A DNA stretch of 64,000 nucleotides. It comes from Candidatus Bathyarchaeia archaeon. GTDB lineage: Archaea > Thermoproteota > Bathyarchaeia > Bathyarchaeales > Bathycorpusculaceae. The stretch is taken from positions 1,392,284 through 1,456,283 of the forward strand of contig JAVZEV010000001.1 in NCBI GenBank assembly GCA_038873195.1, written 5' to 3'. The notes under the pieces are model-generated. The model saw nothing but the letters and a program-made list of their open reading frames with translations. It was not told the origin of the DNA and ran no database searches. The position numbers were made by a program, and so were the translations under genes. Shown here piece by piece: positions 44,343 to 53,406 of the stretch (the stretch's first letter is position 1; every line of letters starts with the position of its first letter).

Positions 44343-44921
44343 ATGGAGAGAACAAAAAAATTGAAAAAAATCATGGAAGTTAGATGGCACGGAAGAGGCG
44401 GCCAAGGAGCATGGACAGCAAGCGAATTACTGGCACGTGCGGCTATTCATGAAGGAAAATACATTCAATCTTTTCCTGAGTTTGGTCCAGAAAGAATGGG
44501 CGCGCCAGTCACAGCGTTTACAAGAATAAGCACTGAACCAATAAAGATTCACTGTGCAGTTTACAATCCAGACATAGTAGCCGTAATCGACCCAACACTA
44601 CTGAAAACTGTCCCGGTCACTGAAGGACTAAGCGAAGAAGGAACAATCATAGTTAACTCGAAAGACGCTCCAACAGAAATTAGAAAAATACTCAACTCCA
44701 ATAAAGGTAAGGTGTGGGCTGTCCCCGCAACAGAAATAGCAATAAAAATTTTGGGAATGCCCATAGGCAACACAGCCATGCTCGGAGCCGTGGCACGCAT
44801 TACGGAAATTGTCAAATTAGAAAGCATTGAAAAAGTCGTTAAAGAACGCTTCAGAAAAGACCTTGCCGAGAAAAATTTTGCAGTCATAAAAGAAGCTTAT
44901 GAGGAGGTAAAATCAGAGTGA
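44343..44921 (+). CDS. porG: 2-oxoacid:ferredoxin oxidoreductase gamma subunit
   Basis: 192 residues from the ATG at 44343; the ATG at 44373 begins the conserved MEVRWHGRGGQGAWTASELLARAA and could be the real start. ESFPEFGPERMGAPV-like sequence (SFPEFGPERMGAPVTAFTRI) and the VWAVPATEIA segment are family marks. The enzyme oxidatively decarboxylates pyruvate or another 2-oxoacid to the acyl-CoA, reducing ferredoxin. Gamma, delta, alpha and beta genes follow in order, tightly spaced, as one operon. Overlap with delta is GTGA. Confidence 0.93.
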   Translation: MERTKKLKKIMEVRWHGRGGQGAWTASELLARAAIHEGKYIQSFPEFGPERMGAPVTAFTRISTEPIKIHCAVYNPDIVAVIDPTLLKTVPVTEGLSEEGTIIVNSKDAPTEIRKILNSNKGKVWAVPATEIAIKILGMPIGNTAMLGAVARITEIVKLESIEKVVKERFRKDLAEKNFAVIKEAYEEVKSE

Positions 44922-45196
44922 CCGCAAAAGAGAAAAGTTGGAAAGAAATTTCGCCGGCAGGCGTGTGCTGGAAATCTAGCACTCAATTTTTGACTGGAGA
45001 CTGGAAAACTTACAAGCCAGTGAGAGATTTGGAAAAGTGCACTCGATGCTTATTATGCGTGCTTTTCTGTCCTGACGGCGCAATACACTGGAAGCCTGAA
45101 AAAGGAGACATAGAATTTGACTATAACTTTTGCAAAGGCTGCGGAATATGCGCTAACGAGTGCCCAGCCAAAGCGATAGAGATGAAACTTGAATAG
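44918..45196 (+). CDS. porD: 2-oxoacid:ferredoxin oxidoreductase delta subunit (ferredoxin-like)
   Basis: 92 residues from a GTG that overlaps the gamma stop. Two [4Fe-4S] motifs are intact: CTRCLLCVLFCPDGAI and CKGCGICANECPAKAI. The subunit passes electrons from the thiamine site to soluble ferredoxin. The N-terminal SPAGVCWKSSTQFLTGDWKTYKPV is typical of PorD. Confidence 0.95.
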   Translation: MTAKEKSWKEISPAGVCWKSSTQFLTGDWKTYKPVRDLEKCTRCLLCVLFCPDGAIHWKPEKGDIEFDYNFCKGCGICANECPAKAIEMKLE

Positions 45197-45213
45197 GGAA
45201 GGTGTATGACAAA

Positions 45214-46446
45214 ATGAAAAGTGTTGTTAAACAGGAAGTTTTAGCCTTAAACGGAGACGAAGCAGTCGCTTTCGCTGCTAAGCAGTCAGACGTTGACGTT
45301 GTAGCAGCTTACCCAATAACTCCACAGACCATTATCGTGGAAAGATTCAGCGAGTACGTTGCGAACGGCGAAGTGGAAACCGAATTTGTGTGTACAGAAT
45401 CCGAACACAGCGCTTTAACTGCTTGCTTGGCAGCATCAGTAACCGGTGCAAGAGCTTTCACAGCCAGCGCTTCCGCTGGTTTGGCTTTGATGCATGAAAT
45501 GCTCTTTGTGACTTCAGGATGCCGCGCGCCCGTGGTCATGGCGATTGCGAACAGAGCCTTGTCTGCGCCGTTGAATATTCACGGCGACCACTCTGACACT
45601 ATGACGGAACGTGACAGCGGATGGATACAAATATACGTTGAAAACGCGCAGGAAGCGTATGATTCGGTTATTCAAGCGTTTAAGATAGCTGAGAACACCG
45701 ATGTGCTTTTACCTGTTATTGTGGGTTTGGACGGTTTCACGTTAAGTCACACATTAGAAAATGTGCATGTGCTTTCGGACGATGCGGTTAAAAGGTTTGT
45801 TGGGACCCGCAAGTTCATCAACGTCACGAATCACGAGGGCAGAACTGTTCCCTTTAAGCTTGACCCAGACAACCCAACGAGTATGGGTCCGATAGCGTTG
45901 CCGAATTACTATTTTGAGTTTAAGCGGCAACAGGAAGAAGCTATGAAAAACGCTTTGAAAGTAATCCAAGACGTAAACAAAGAGTACGCTGAGATTAGTG
46001 GCAGAAGCTACGGAGATGGACTGGTTGATGCGTACTATGTTGAGGATGCGGAAGTAGCTATTGTCTGTTTAGGCTCTACGGCGGGCACTGTGAAAGCTGT
46101 TGTGGACGAGTTGAGAGCGGAAGGCGTCAAGGCTGGACTGCTTAGAATTCGCACTTTCCGACCATTACCCGTTGAAAGAATAGTTGACACGTTGAAAAAT
46201 GCGAAGGCGGTGGCTGTGATGGACAGAAGCATGAGTTTCGGCGGAAACGGCGGACCAGTTTTCCATGAAGTTCGCCATGCACTTTATGACGCGGACAAGC
46301 ATCCTTACATTGTAAATTACATTTATGGTTTAGGCGGAAGAGACACAAGCCCAATGCAAATTCGCAAGATTTACGAGGATTTACAGAAGATTCTGCGAAT
46401 AAAACGCGTTGAAACACGCGTGCAGTATTTGGGATTAAGGGAATAG
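45214..46446 (+). CDS. porA: 2-oxoacid:ferredoxin oxidoreductase alpha subunit
   Basis: 410 residues from the ATG at 45214, favoured by GGGAAGG about 9 nt upstream over a GTG at 45202. It has VAAYPITPQTIIVE, the FVCTESEHSALTACLAAS and ARAFTASASAGLALMHEM segments, and an NRALSAPLNIHGDHSD motif, all typical of the pyrimidine-domain alpha chain of pyruvate-type oxidoreductases. Together with beta it forms the thiamine diphosphate site and binds CoA. Substrate choice (pyruvate versus branched or aryl keto acids) is not certain, though overall features fit pyruvate. Confidence 0.93.
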   Translation: MKSVVKQEVLALNGDEAVAFAAKQSDVDVVAAYPITPQTIIVERFSEYVANGEVETEFVCTESEHSALTACLAASVTGARAFTASASAGLALMHEMLFVTSGCRAPVVMAIANRALSAPLNIHGDHSDTMTERDSGWIQIYVENAQEAYDSVIQAFKIAENTDVLLPVIVGLDGFTLSHTLENVHVLSDDAVKRFVGTRKFINVTNHEGRTVPFKLDPDNPTSMGPIALPNYYFEFKRQQEEAMKNALKVIQDVNKEYAEISGRSYGDGLVDAYYVEDAEVAIVCLGSTAGTVKAVVDELRAEGVKAGLLRIRTFRPLPVERIVDTLKNAKAVAVMDRSMSFGGNGGPVFHEVRHALYDADKHPYIVNYIYGLGGRDTSPMQIRKIYEDLQKILRIKRVETRVQYLGLRE

Positions 46447-46460
46447 GAGGAGATGAAAAG

Positions 46461-47426
46461 ATGCAAACAGAAGCTGAATGGAAATTCACCGCAAAAGACA
46501 TCGCTGAAAAACCAGACCTGTTCCTGTCAGGACACAGAGCATGCGCGGGTTGTGGACCAGCAACTGTTTTGAGGTTAATAATGAAAGCGGTTAGAGGACC
46601 CACGATAGTTACTAATGCGACTGGGTGTATGGAGGTTGTTTCGTCAATTTATCCGTACACTTCTTGGGCTATTCCATGGCTGCACACGGCTTTTGAGAAT
46701 GCTGCTGCGAACGCTTCGGGAATTGAAGCTGCATTGAAGATTTTGAAGAAGAAGGGTAGAAGTAAGCATGAGCATGTGGACGTTATTGCCTTGGCTGGAG
46801 ACGGCGGTACCTACGACATTGGCATACAAGCGCTTTCTGGCGCAGTTGAAAGAGGACATGACTTTCTCTATGTGCTCTATGATAATGAGGCTTACATGAA
46901 CACTGGCATACAGCGCAGTGGAGGAACACCATTAGGCGCTTCAACAACCACTTCGCCAGCCGGCACAGTTATTCCCGGCAAGTTAGAGCATAAAAAACCC
47001 ATTGCAGATATTATGGTGGCTCATGACATGCCTTATGTGGCAACGGCTTCGCCTTACTATTGGCGCGACTTGCTTGTGAAGGTCAGAAAGGGCTTGGAAG
47101 TGAATGGACCAGCGTTTTTGCATGTGTTTGCGCCTTGCCCACGTGGATGGAGAAGCGACCCAGCTAAGTCGATTGAGCTTTCACGTTTGGCTGTGGAAAC
47201 ATGCATATTTCCGTTGTGGGAAGCCGTAAACGGCGAGTATCAGCTTTCAACGCCGAGCAAAGTTTTCGCTTTGGCTCCGCAAAAGAAGAAGCCGGTCAAG
47301 GAGTATTTGCAGGTGCAGGGACGATTTAGACATTTGTTCACGCCGAAATTTGAGAAATTAACCGAGGAAATCCAGCGAGTAACAGATGAACGGTGGAAAC
47401 GCCTACTTAAAAAATGCGGAATGTAA
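46461..47426 (+). CDS. porB: 2-oxoacid:ferredoxin oxidoreductase beta subunit
   Basis: 321 residues, preceded by GGAGGAG. The thiamine diphosphate/Mg motif is ALAGDGGTYDIGIQALSGA ending in NEAYMNTGIQRSGGTP. Cysteines in ACAGCGPATVLR and TNATGCMEVVSS bind the beta-chain [4Fe-4S] cluster, with another in a later segment. It completes the four-subunit enzyme. The reduced ferredoxin it yields could feed the membrane hydrogenase encoded from 59287; that link is inference. Confidence 0.95.
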   Translation: MQTEAEWKFTAKDIAEKPDLFLSGHRACAGCGPATVLRLIMKAVRGPTIVTNATGCMEVVSSIYPYTSWAIPWLHTAFENAAANASGIEAALKILKKKGRSKHEHVDVIALAGDGGTYDIGIQALSGAVERGHDFLYVLYDNEAYMNTGIQRSGGTPLGASTTTSPAGTVIPGKLEHKKPIADIMVAHDMPYVATASPYYWRDLLVKVRKGLEVNGPAFLHVFAPCPRGWRSDPAKSIELSRLAVETCIFPLWEAVNGEYQLSTPSKVFALAPQKKKPVKEYLQVQGRFRHLFTPKFEKLTEEIQRVTDERWKRLLKKCGM

Positions 47427-47461
47427 ACCTTAATTTTCTCTTTCTTTTCGTAATAGTATGA

Positions 47462-48253
47462 TTGGAGAAAACAGTATTGAGAATTGTGCCTCTAAACGAG
47501 AGTTGTGAAAAAGTTTTCTGGAGCCATGTTAACCAAGACCCAGCGAATTACTATTTCTTTATTTTCGACTGGAAACAACGCAGAGACCAAACTAGAATTT
47601 TGATGGCAATAGAAGGCGAAAATGTTGAAGGACTAATGCTGATTTACAGAGACGCAATTGTCCAACTGAGAGGCAACCGTGAAGCTGTTAAGACACTTTT
47701 AGGCAGTCTTGACTTGGACAAGGTTGAGTTGCAAGCGCCTTTGGAATGCGAAGATTTGGTGCTTAGAAAGTATAAGCTTACTTTTCGGGTTGAGATGATG
47801 TTGATGCGTTTACTGGAAGGGGAAGAACACATTCAAGTTGGACATGAACCCGAGAGGCTCACGGTTGAGGATGCAGAGGAAATCGCGGATTTAATGCGAA
47901 GTACGAATCCTGAATGGTGGGGCGACATAACAGCTGAGATGCAGAAGAAAATGATGGAAGACGCGTTGTGGCTGGGAATAAAACGTGACGGCAAAATTGT
48001 TTCAGTTGGCAGTACTCGGTTGACAGATTTTGGATGCAATATTGGCATAGTGGCTACGCACGAACAATACAGAAATATGGGTTACGCAACATCCATAGTC
48101 TCTGCGCTATTGAAAGAAATCTTGAAAACGTCATCCACAGCGTTGATTCACGTGTTAAGCGATAATGCCCCAGCCGTCCATGTTTACTCAAAAGTCGGCT
48201 TCAAACCATACAAAACTTACCTTTTCATAAGAGGAGAAAAAACAAAAGAATAA
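47462..48253 (+). CDS. GNAT family acetyltransferase (two-lobed)
   Basis: 263 residues from a TTG at 47462. The C-terminal GNAT domain (about 130-258) shows LTVEDAEEIADLMRSTNPEWW, IGIVATHEQYRNMGYATSIVSALL (acetyl-CoA loop) and DNAPAVHVYSKVGFKPYKTYLF. The N-terminal 125 residues resemble the paired non-catalytic lobe found in GCN5-like proteins of this length. The substrate is unknown. It follows porB by 35 bp on the same strand and converges with herA, so it may be read from the por promoter. Confidence 0.85.
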   Translation: MEKTVLRIVPLNESCEKVFWSHVNQDPANYYFFIFDWKQRRDQTRILMAIEGENVEGLMLIYRDAIVQLRGNREAVKTLLGSLDLDKVELQAPLECEDLVLRKYKLTFRVEMMLMRLLEGEEHIQVGHEPERLTVEDAEEIADLMRSTNPEWWGDITAEMQKKMMEDALWLGIKRDGKIVSVGSTRLTDFGCNIGIVATHEQYRNMGYATSIVSALLKEILKTSSTALIHVLSDNAPAVHVYSKVGFKPYKTYLFIRGEKTKE

Positions 48254-48269
48254 AGTTGAGCAATCTCAT

Positions 48270-50147
48270 TTAGGCGTTTTCTTTCAGGTATTTTTCTATT
48301 TCGTTTTCTGCGTTGTCTGCTTTTATGAATATGGGCACGTTTTCCATGCCAGTAGCGATGTAGCTTGACAAGAGCCATTCGCCTGGTGCGAATTCTAAAG
48401 TCTTCTCAAGTATGCCTTTGTCTAGCATGAAGGTTTCGCTTATTACTTGGCGGTCGTATGGACGTGGCAAAGTGCCCACAAAATAGGTGTGGAGCTGTTG
48501 TAGTGCGTTTGTGTTCAGATAAGCAACACGTTGTGTGGCTATGCATGCGCCCAAACCATATTTTCTGCCTTGTCTAAGCAAAGTCTCAACATGCACGGAG
48601 CATTTGGCTTCTATGCCTGATGCGTTGCTTGGGATAAACTCTTGTGCCTCGTCGAAAACGAGCAGTATGTAGGGTTTGACTTGGAATCGGCGTTTTCTGC
48701 GAACAAGCAAATCTTGCGTTAGGGTTAACACTAAATCTTTTATTGTGTAGGGGTCGGCAATTGAGATGCAAACAAGCCTTGTCTTCTTGTCTTCTAGCAA
48801 ATCTCTGATTTTTTCAATCGCTAAACCGCCCGTGTCTGTCTCCTCAATTTCATCTTTCCTTCTTATTCTGTCGATGAGCATGTTTCTTGTTGTTCCCCAA
48901 GCGTATAATCCGCTTTTTTCGTGAACTTTGAACTCTTCAACTTTGGCTCTTGCAACTTCGTCGATATAGTTGACGAAGTCTTCGGTTACTTCCTGATTCT
49001 CCATGGCTGCGTGTTCTTCCATGTACGCTAAAATTGCGTCGTGAATTTCGTCAATAGCGTTAATGTAGTTTGGCTTGTCTGATGCGCCTCTTCTTTGCTC
49101 GTTTAGCTCGTCCATGAACTGGCTGTATGTTGGAACTTTGCGTCTTGGTCTTCTGTAATATGCGAGTTTGCCTTGCTCCATTATCTGCTGTAATCCCGTT
49201 TTGATTCGCTCGTCTGTCTCATACTCTCTCGGCTTCACAACAGAGTTGAAAAACTGCTCTAAAGATTCAATCTTGTTTTCCATGATAACTTTTGCTGGAA
49301 AAGCTGGGTCGGCAAGCAAATCCAAAAGCAAGAACACGTATTCACAGCTTATGTCAAAAACTAAAACTTTCGTGTCGCTTGTGTGCAACAGAATCCTTCG
49401 CAGAATGTTCGACATCAAATTGCTTTTTCCGCCACCTGTGAAAGCAAAAACGCCAAAATGATAACGCACAAGCTTTTCAAAGTCCACGTAAATGGGAATC
49501 ACGGTTTCGCTTGCCTGGAACATTTTTATCAATCCAAGCCTCGGGTCGACTCTCGCGTCTTGCACAGTCTTGGACGGGTCAATGCCGAAAGCTTGAGCTA
49601 TTTTTTGGTTATACATGCGATTTATCATTTCACTGTTTAATATGTAGACTTGGCTTCCAACAACTGGGTAAGAGAAGCCCTTAACAAACTGGAAATCGCA
49701 TTTCTCATTCAAAATTAAATCATAATTTATTGGTATCGCGTCTATCTGAATCATCATCGTAGACTTGTCGTCCGTCTGCCAATCTTCTTCGGACTGCTCA
49801 ATAATCTCAAACTGCATTGGATAGTAGCCATGGTCAGATAAACCACGCAAGCCGAAATGTTCTGGCCAAACGCGGCTAATCTCCATGAGCGTAAAACGCT
49901 CTTCGCCTTGACCAGTTTGCTTAAAATTCTTAACAGCCAAAAGCATTCCTTCCTCTAGCAAGCCCATCAAATCCTTTTGGTATTCAACTTTGACGCGGCA
50001 TTGATAACGTGCGCTTGTGCCAGCAAGCTTCGACTCTTCAGTGGCACCAAAATATCTCGGAACCACTGCCGCCAGTCTCGCGTGAAACCTACCGTCAAAA
50101 TCTGTAAAGCAAAACGTGTTCAACCTGTTTTCTTTCTGCGCATTCAA
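48270..50147 (-). CDS. herA: HerA-type FtsK/HerA family ATPase
   Basis: 625 residues from a TTG at 50147. An N-terminal beta-barrel (HAS-like) domain is followed by Walker A FTGGGKSNL (Lys241, Ser242), a long helical insertion, Walker B ILLVFDEAQEF and the sensor/arginine-finger region RQGRKYGLGACIATQR. HerA is a hexameric DNA-translocating motor that works with NurA nuclease in 5'-end resection, and related HerA-nuclease pairs act in antiviral defence. A NurA-like gene lies 1.07 kb upstream on the same strand (51216-53249), separated by a decayed gene. Confidence 0.88.
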   Translation of the reverse strand: MNAQKENRLNTFCFTDFDGRFHARLAAVVPRYFGATEESKLAGTSARYQCRVKVEYQKDLMGLLEEGMLLAVKNFKQTGQGEERFTLMEISRVWPEHFGLRGLSDHGYYPMQFEIIEQSEEDWQTDDKSTMMIQIDAIPINYDLILNEKCDFQFVKGFSYPVVGSQVYILNSEMINRMYNQKIAQAFGIDPSKTVQDARVDPRLGLIKMFQASETVIPIYVDFEKLVRYHFGVFAFTGGGKSNLMSNILRRILLHTSDTKVLVFDISCEYVFLLLDLLADPAFPAKVIMENKIESLEQFFNSVVKPREYETDERIKTGLQQIMEQGKLAYYRRPRRKVPTYSQFMDELNEQRRGASDKPNYINAIDEIHDAILAYMEEHAAMENQEVTEDFVNYIDEVARAKVEEFKVHEKSGLYAWGTTRNMLIDRIRRKDEIEETDTGGLAIEKIRDLLEDKKTRLVCISIADPYTIKDLVLTLTQDLLVRRKRRFQVKPYILLVFDEAQEFIPSNASGIEAKCSVHVETLLRQGRKYGLGACIATQRVAYLNTNALQQLHTYFVGTLPRPYDRQVISETFMLDKGILEKTLEFAPGEWLLSSYIATGMENVPIFIKADNAENEIEKYLKENA

Positions 50148-50435
50148 GACATTGTTCGCCTCTGAAATTATGATGTGTATAGATTACCTTTTCAATTTAA
50201 GCTATTCCCGTCCAATACAGAAGCGCATTATACTCAAGTTATAACCAGAAATTCAAGGTATATTTTAGAATTGAAATATTTTTCACATTATCATTAATAT
50301 GACCACCTCTCTCCTAAAAATATCCTATACTCTTTTGGGGTTGTAACCAAACGACTGGAATAATTTTAGAACTAGGCTTGCCATACTTGAAACGTAGATT
50401 TAAGTTATCCTAAGAGTATAAAAAGAAGGACAAAA
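50148..50435. other. A/T-rich non-coding stretch
   Basis: No open frame, tRNA or repeat was identified between herA and the decayed gene. It contains possible promoter sequence for herA and is otherwise unremarkable. Confidence 0.5.
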
Positions 50436-51001
50436 TCAACCAGTGGCTATGAAATCAACGCCTGCGTAGCCTTGATCACCGGGCTGTACACGATACTAGA
50501 AGTAACTAGTGTATATCCCTATGGCAGTATGAGGGTTATCTCTATCTTCGATATGTCCGTAGTCCGAATACGAATATATCGTGCCTATCGATACGAAGGG
50601 AATCGCAGAGAAAGTGTAACCAAAATCTGCTCTGAGATAGATCCATGTTCGAGGTGGCTGACCAGTCCATGTCCGTCGTCCTACTGTGGATCAGAATCTT
50701 TTAACTGTTCAGCAGATAAAGAAGGAATAGGATAGTCAGGCACTACGACCAAGCCACCTTCAGTTGCTCCATCTATATGACAAGGGATCTCGAAAGGTCC
50801 CATGTGTATTCTTGTTCCGTTTTCAAATATGTAGATAGTCTCTGCCCTCATTATCATCATTTTTTTATCTTCAGGTGATTCTGCAACGGAAAAACCAAGT
50901 ATTGCGTGACTTAGTAGAAACCCATAGAGAACAATAGTTAACACGCCCACAATGACTCCAATGAAGGCCACCGATTTTGTGATTCCCATAATACTACCCA
51001 T
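50436..51001 (-). pseudogene. Decayed membrane-anchored secreted protein (frameshift plus in-frame TAG)
   Basis: From an ATG at 51001 the frame gives an N-terminal membrane helix (about 8-37) and a beta-type extracellular region, and stops at TAG (50681-50683) after SAEQLKDSDPQ. One base out of register, protein-like sequence continues (TVGRRTWTGQPPRTWIYL, FSAIPFVSIGTIYSYSDYG, DNPHTAIGIYTSYF), hits TAG at 50496-50498, and continues again (YRVQPGDQGYAGVDFIATG) to TGA at 50436-50438. The total length is one base short of a whole number of codons, as expected for a single deletion. If expressed as written only a 106-residue truncated form results. Confidence 0.65.
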
Positions 51002-51075
51002 AGGTTAATTAGGGGTAGTCGAATATAAGTATTGCGCTTCTGTACTCGATGTGTTTGTACTGCTTATGGTTCTTA

Positions 51076-51168
51076 GTGCAATCTTCGAACCTATATTTCT
51101 TACAAATATCTTCAAAGAAGCAGCGTGTCATTGTAGTGCAAAGGAAGAATTAGAACCGAAGATTGTAC
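51076..51168. repeat. Imperfect 12-bp inverted repeat
   Basis: GTGCAATCTTCG (51076-51087) and CGAAGATTGTAC (51157-51168) are reverse complements except for one base, with a 69-bp spacer in the non-coding gap between the decayed gene and the NurA-like gene. It may be a relic of a mobile element or a regulatory pair; no transposase is present. Confidence 0.35.
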
Positions 51169-51215
51169 CATAGAAGGGGCATACCAACCTGCCACTGCAA
51201 CAGAACACGCGCATA

Positions 51216-53249
51216 TTAACCTTGCTCTCTTCTCGCCGCTTCTATTGACGCTCTTCTCTCCCTAAACGTGCTCATGTAAAAAATGAACCTCCTCAACCTA
51301 TGATTATTCAATATCCAATCCGCAGTAGTATCCACCACACACTTAAACTGCCCATAATTCCACTTCGCAATCTTATCAGCAACAAACAACGCCTTATTAT
51401 GCCCAAAAGCTTCAGGAATACTCGAAGGCGCCATAACCGCCAAAATACTCAAAACCAAACCCTGCAACCTATTCGGCACACCCTTATCCCTAAACAAAAT
51501 AACCTCCAAAGGCTCCCTCGTACCATCACTAAGCTCATTCCAAAACCGCACAACACTCTCAGGCTTATAATCATATTCCGGATAAACCAAACGGTCAACA
51601 AGCAACACATTACTCCGCAACAAAGGATCAGTTTTAGCTTGACTCAACTGCACATAAGTCTTAACAAAAACTTTCTCCAACCCAATCTTATTCTTTATCG
51701 CGCCACAAACGAAACCCTTACGATTCTGCCTATCCGAAACCATCGTTCTAAAAGCAGAATCATACTCGATTAAGCTCCATGGCGGCTTAACCTTCTCCGA
51801 GTTAAAAATGCTCGCAGACTGCAATATCATACGGTCAGTGTTTGGCAACTTATCAAAAACTTCCCGCGAAACACTCGTTTTCAATAAACCCTCATTCTGC
51901 ATTATTGGAATCAACTGCCTTTTGAAATCTCTCGCAGCCGTATCCTTCGTAATGCCAATAAGCAAAATGCGCCTTTTCCAGCATTCCTCCATAAGCAAAT
52001 GCAAAGTAAAAAGCGTCAAAAACGCAATATCAAGAGTCGTCAACCAATACTCCTTACCACCCTTCATAATCTTCATCAAATTAGCAGTCTCCGTCTCCGC
52101 TGCTTTAGCAAAAAAGAAACGGTCACCAAGACTTGTCACAAGCTTTCTAACACGTTCCCACGTAGTCACATACTTCGAATTCAAAACGTAATTTCCATGC
52201 TTCTCGCTGAATATTCCCCTTTCAACAAGATGTCTAACGCATCTCTCCACCCTTTTTGCTCTTTTCTCATCACTTATTCCAAACTCCGCCAAAACCTGCC
52301 TAACAGTTAAAGCTCCTTTTCGCTTAGCTAAATCAATCACTGCATAACGCAAATAATCAGCTCGCGATGGAGGCAAACCCAAAGCCTGATTACAAACCCA
52401 CTGGCGCGCGATAGTCAAATCATTAACATCAAAGGGTTCGCCGTCAACCTCGTATCCAATGATGCTGCTTTTCGCCTTCCACAAATCACTTCGGGAAGTA
52501 TCATAAAGCAAACTCGCACGCTCAACAGACAAACTCCTATCCAAAAAAATAATGCGAACCTCACGCTCCAAATCAGTAGCAAACTTGTAAGCAAGATAAT
52601 ACTCAGCAAAAGTCATAATCCAATTCGCAATCGTAGCATTATTAATTATCGACTCATCCGTCAACAATCTACCCAAGTTAACCTCATCCGGCTGTCTCGC
52701 CTCAAAAAACGCCTGATCTATATCTGGAACCTCATTAACATAAACAGGCACAACGCTTGAAATGCCAGCGCCATGCTGAACCGTCCGCTCATCATACTCC
52801 ACCTTGGGCTTGTCCTTTTCAGAAAAAGTTATCATACCCGTAGAAGCATAAGCACCGCCAAAGAAAATCACCAAATCAAACAACGGACGCGAATACATCG
52901 TACCATCTATACCAGCAAAACGAACCTTCGAAGCGCCGAAAAATTCTTCAGCTGTTTTGCACGCCTCTCTCGGATTTAAGTCAGTTATCACGAGGTTTGA
53001 AAGCAAACTGTCATAAAGACCTTTGAGAGAAGAAAAACGCTGCTCATAATCCAAAACCTGCCTAGAAGCACCCAACCTAAGCATATTGCTGGTTCGCGTA
53101 ACCAAGTCACTCAACGAAGACAAACACCACTCACCAGTCCAACAATAGCCTAAAGAAGCTAAAAACCTTACCAACACACGCACATCCACAACCCTCACCT
53201 TCCAAACCTCAGAAAATGTAAATAAACAACAAACACCATAGAAAACCAT
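51216..53249 (-). CDS. NurA-like nuclease with inserted winged-helix region
   Basis: 677 residues from an ATG at 53249. A TATA-like stretch inside the first codons (complement of about 53216-53230) and AAGGTGA near 53200 suggest the real start may be GTG at 53189 (657 aa). RFAGIDGTMYSRPLFDL (Asp115) and RIIFLDRSLSVER (Asp237) resemble the two acidic metal motifs of NurA 5'-3' nucleases. Residues about 300-360 form an inserted winged helix (GALTVRQVLAEFGISDEKRAKRVERCV). It is about twice the usual NurA length (300-400 aa). Same orientation and proximity to herA support a functional pair. The call rests on motif likeness and context. Confidence 0.55.
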   Translation of the reverse strand: MVFYGVCCLFTFSEVWKVRVVDVRVLVRFLASLGYCWTGEWCLSSLSDLVTRTSNMLRLGASRQVLDYEQRFSSLKGLYDSLLSNLVITDLNPREACKTAEEFFGASKVRFAGIDGTMYSRPLFDLVIFFGGAYASTGMITFSEKDKPKVEYDERTVQHGAGISSVVPVYVNEVPDIDQAFFEARQPDEVNLGRLLTDESIINNATIANWIMTFAEYYLAYKFATDLEREVRIIFLDRSLSVERASLLYDTSRSDLWKAKSSIIGYEVDGEPFDVNDLTIARQWVCNQALGLPPSRADYLRYAVIDLAKRKGALTVRQVLAEFGISDEKRAKRVERCVRHLVERGIFSEKHGNYVLNSKYVTTWERVRKLVTSLGDRFFFAKAAETETANLMKIMKGGKEYWLTTLDIAFLTLFTLHLLMEECWKRRILLIGITKDTAARDFKRQLIPIMQNEGLLKTSVSREVFDKLPNTDRMILQSASIFNSEKVKPPWSLIEYDSAFRTMVSDRQNRKGFVCGAIKNKIGLEKVFVKTYVQLSQAKTDPLLRSNVLLVDRLVYPEYDYKPESVVRFWNELSDGTREPLEVILFRDKGVPNRLQGLVLSILAVMAPSSIPEAFGHNKALFVADKIAKWNYGQFKCVVDTTADWILNNHRLRRFIFYMSTFRERRASIEAARREQG

Positions 53250-53265
53250 GCAAAACCAAAACAGT

Positions 53266-53352
53266 GCGGGGTTGCCCTAGCCTGGTAGGGGGCAGGCCTG
53301 CTAAGCCTGTGGGCGTAAATCGTCCGCGCGGGTTCAAATCCCGCACCCCGCG
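53266..53352 (+). tRNA. tRNA-Ser (GCT)
   Basis: 87 nt including discriminator G. Acceptor GCGGGGT/ACCCCGC, anticodon arm CAGGC-CTGCTAA-GCCTG with anticodon GCT, a long class II variable arm (GGGCG...CGTCC) and T arm GCGGG-TTCAAAT-CCCGC. It is the probable integration target of the element that follows: the integrase gene begins 55 bp after the tRNA 3' end. Confidence 0.95.
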
Positions 53353-53373
53353 CCTTTTCCGCGTGTTATCCGT

Positions 53374-53383
53374 AAATTTTAAT
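53374..53383 (+). promoter_or_regulatory. TATA-like box of the integrase gene
   Basis: AAATTTTAAT is centred 28 bp before the TTG at 53407, the distance expected for leaderless translation. It lies outside the tRNA, so the integrase keeps its own promoter after integration. Confidence 0.45.
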
Positions 53384-53406
53384 AGTTTGCATGTGCTAAT
53401 TGTGTT

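Noticed and set aside
50472..50735. 87-codon plus-strand frame between herA and the decayed gene
   Set aside because: The opposite strand shows protein-like decayed sequence over the same bases, and the plus-strand product has no recognisable pattern or Shine-Dalgarno.
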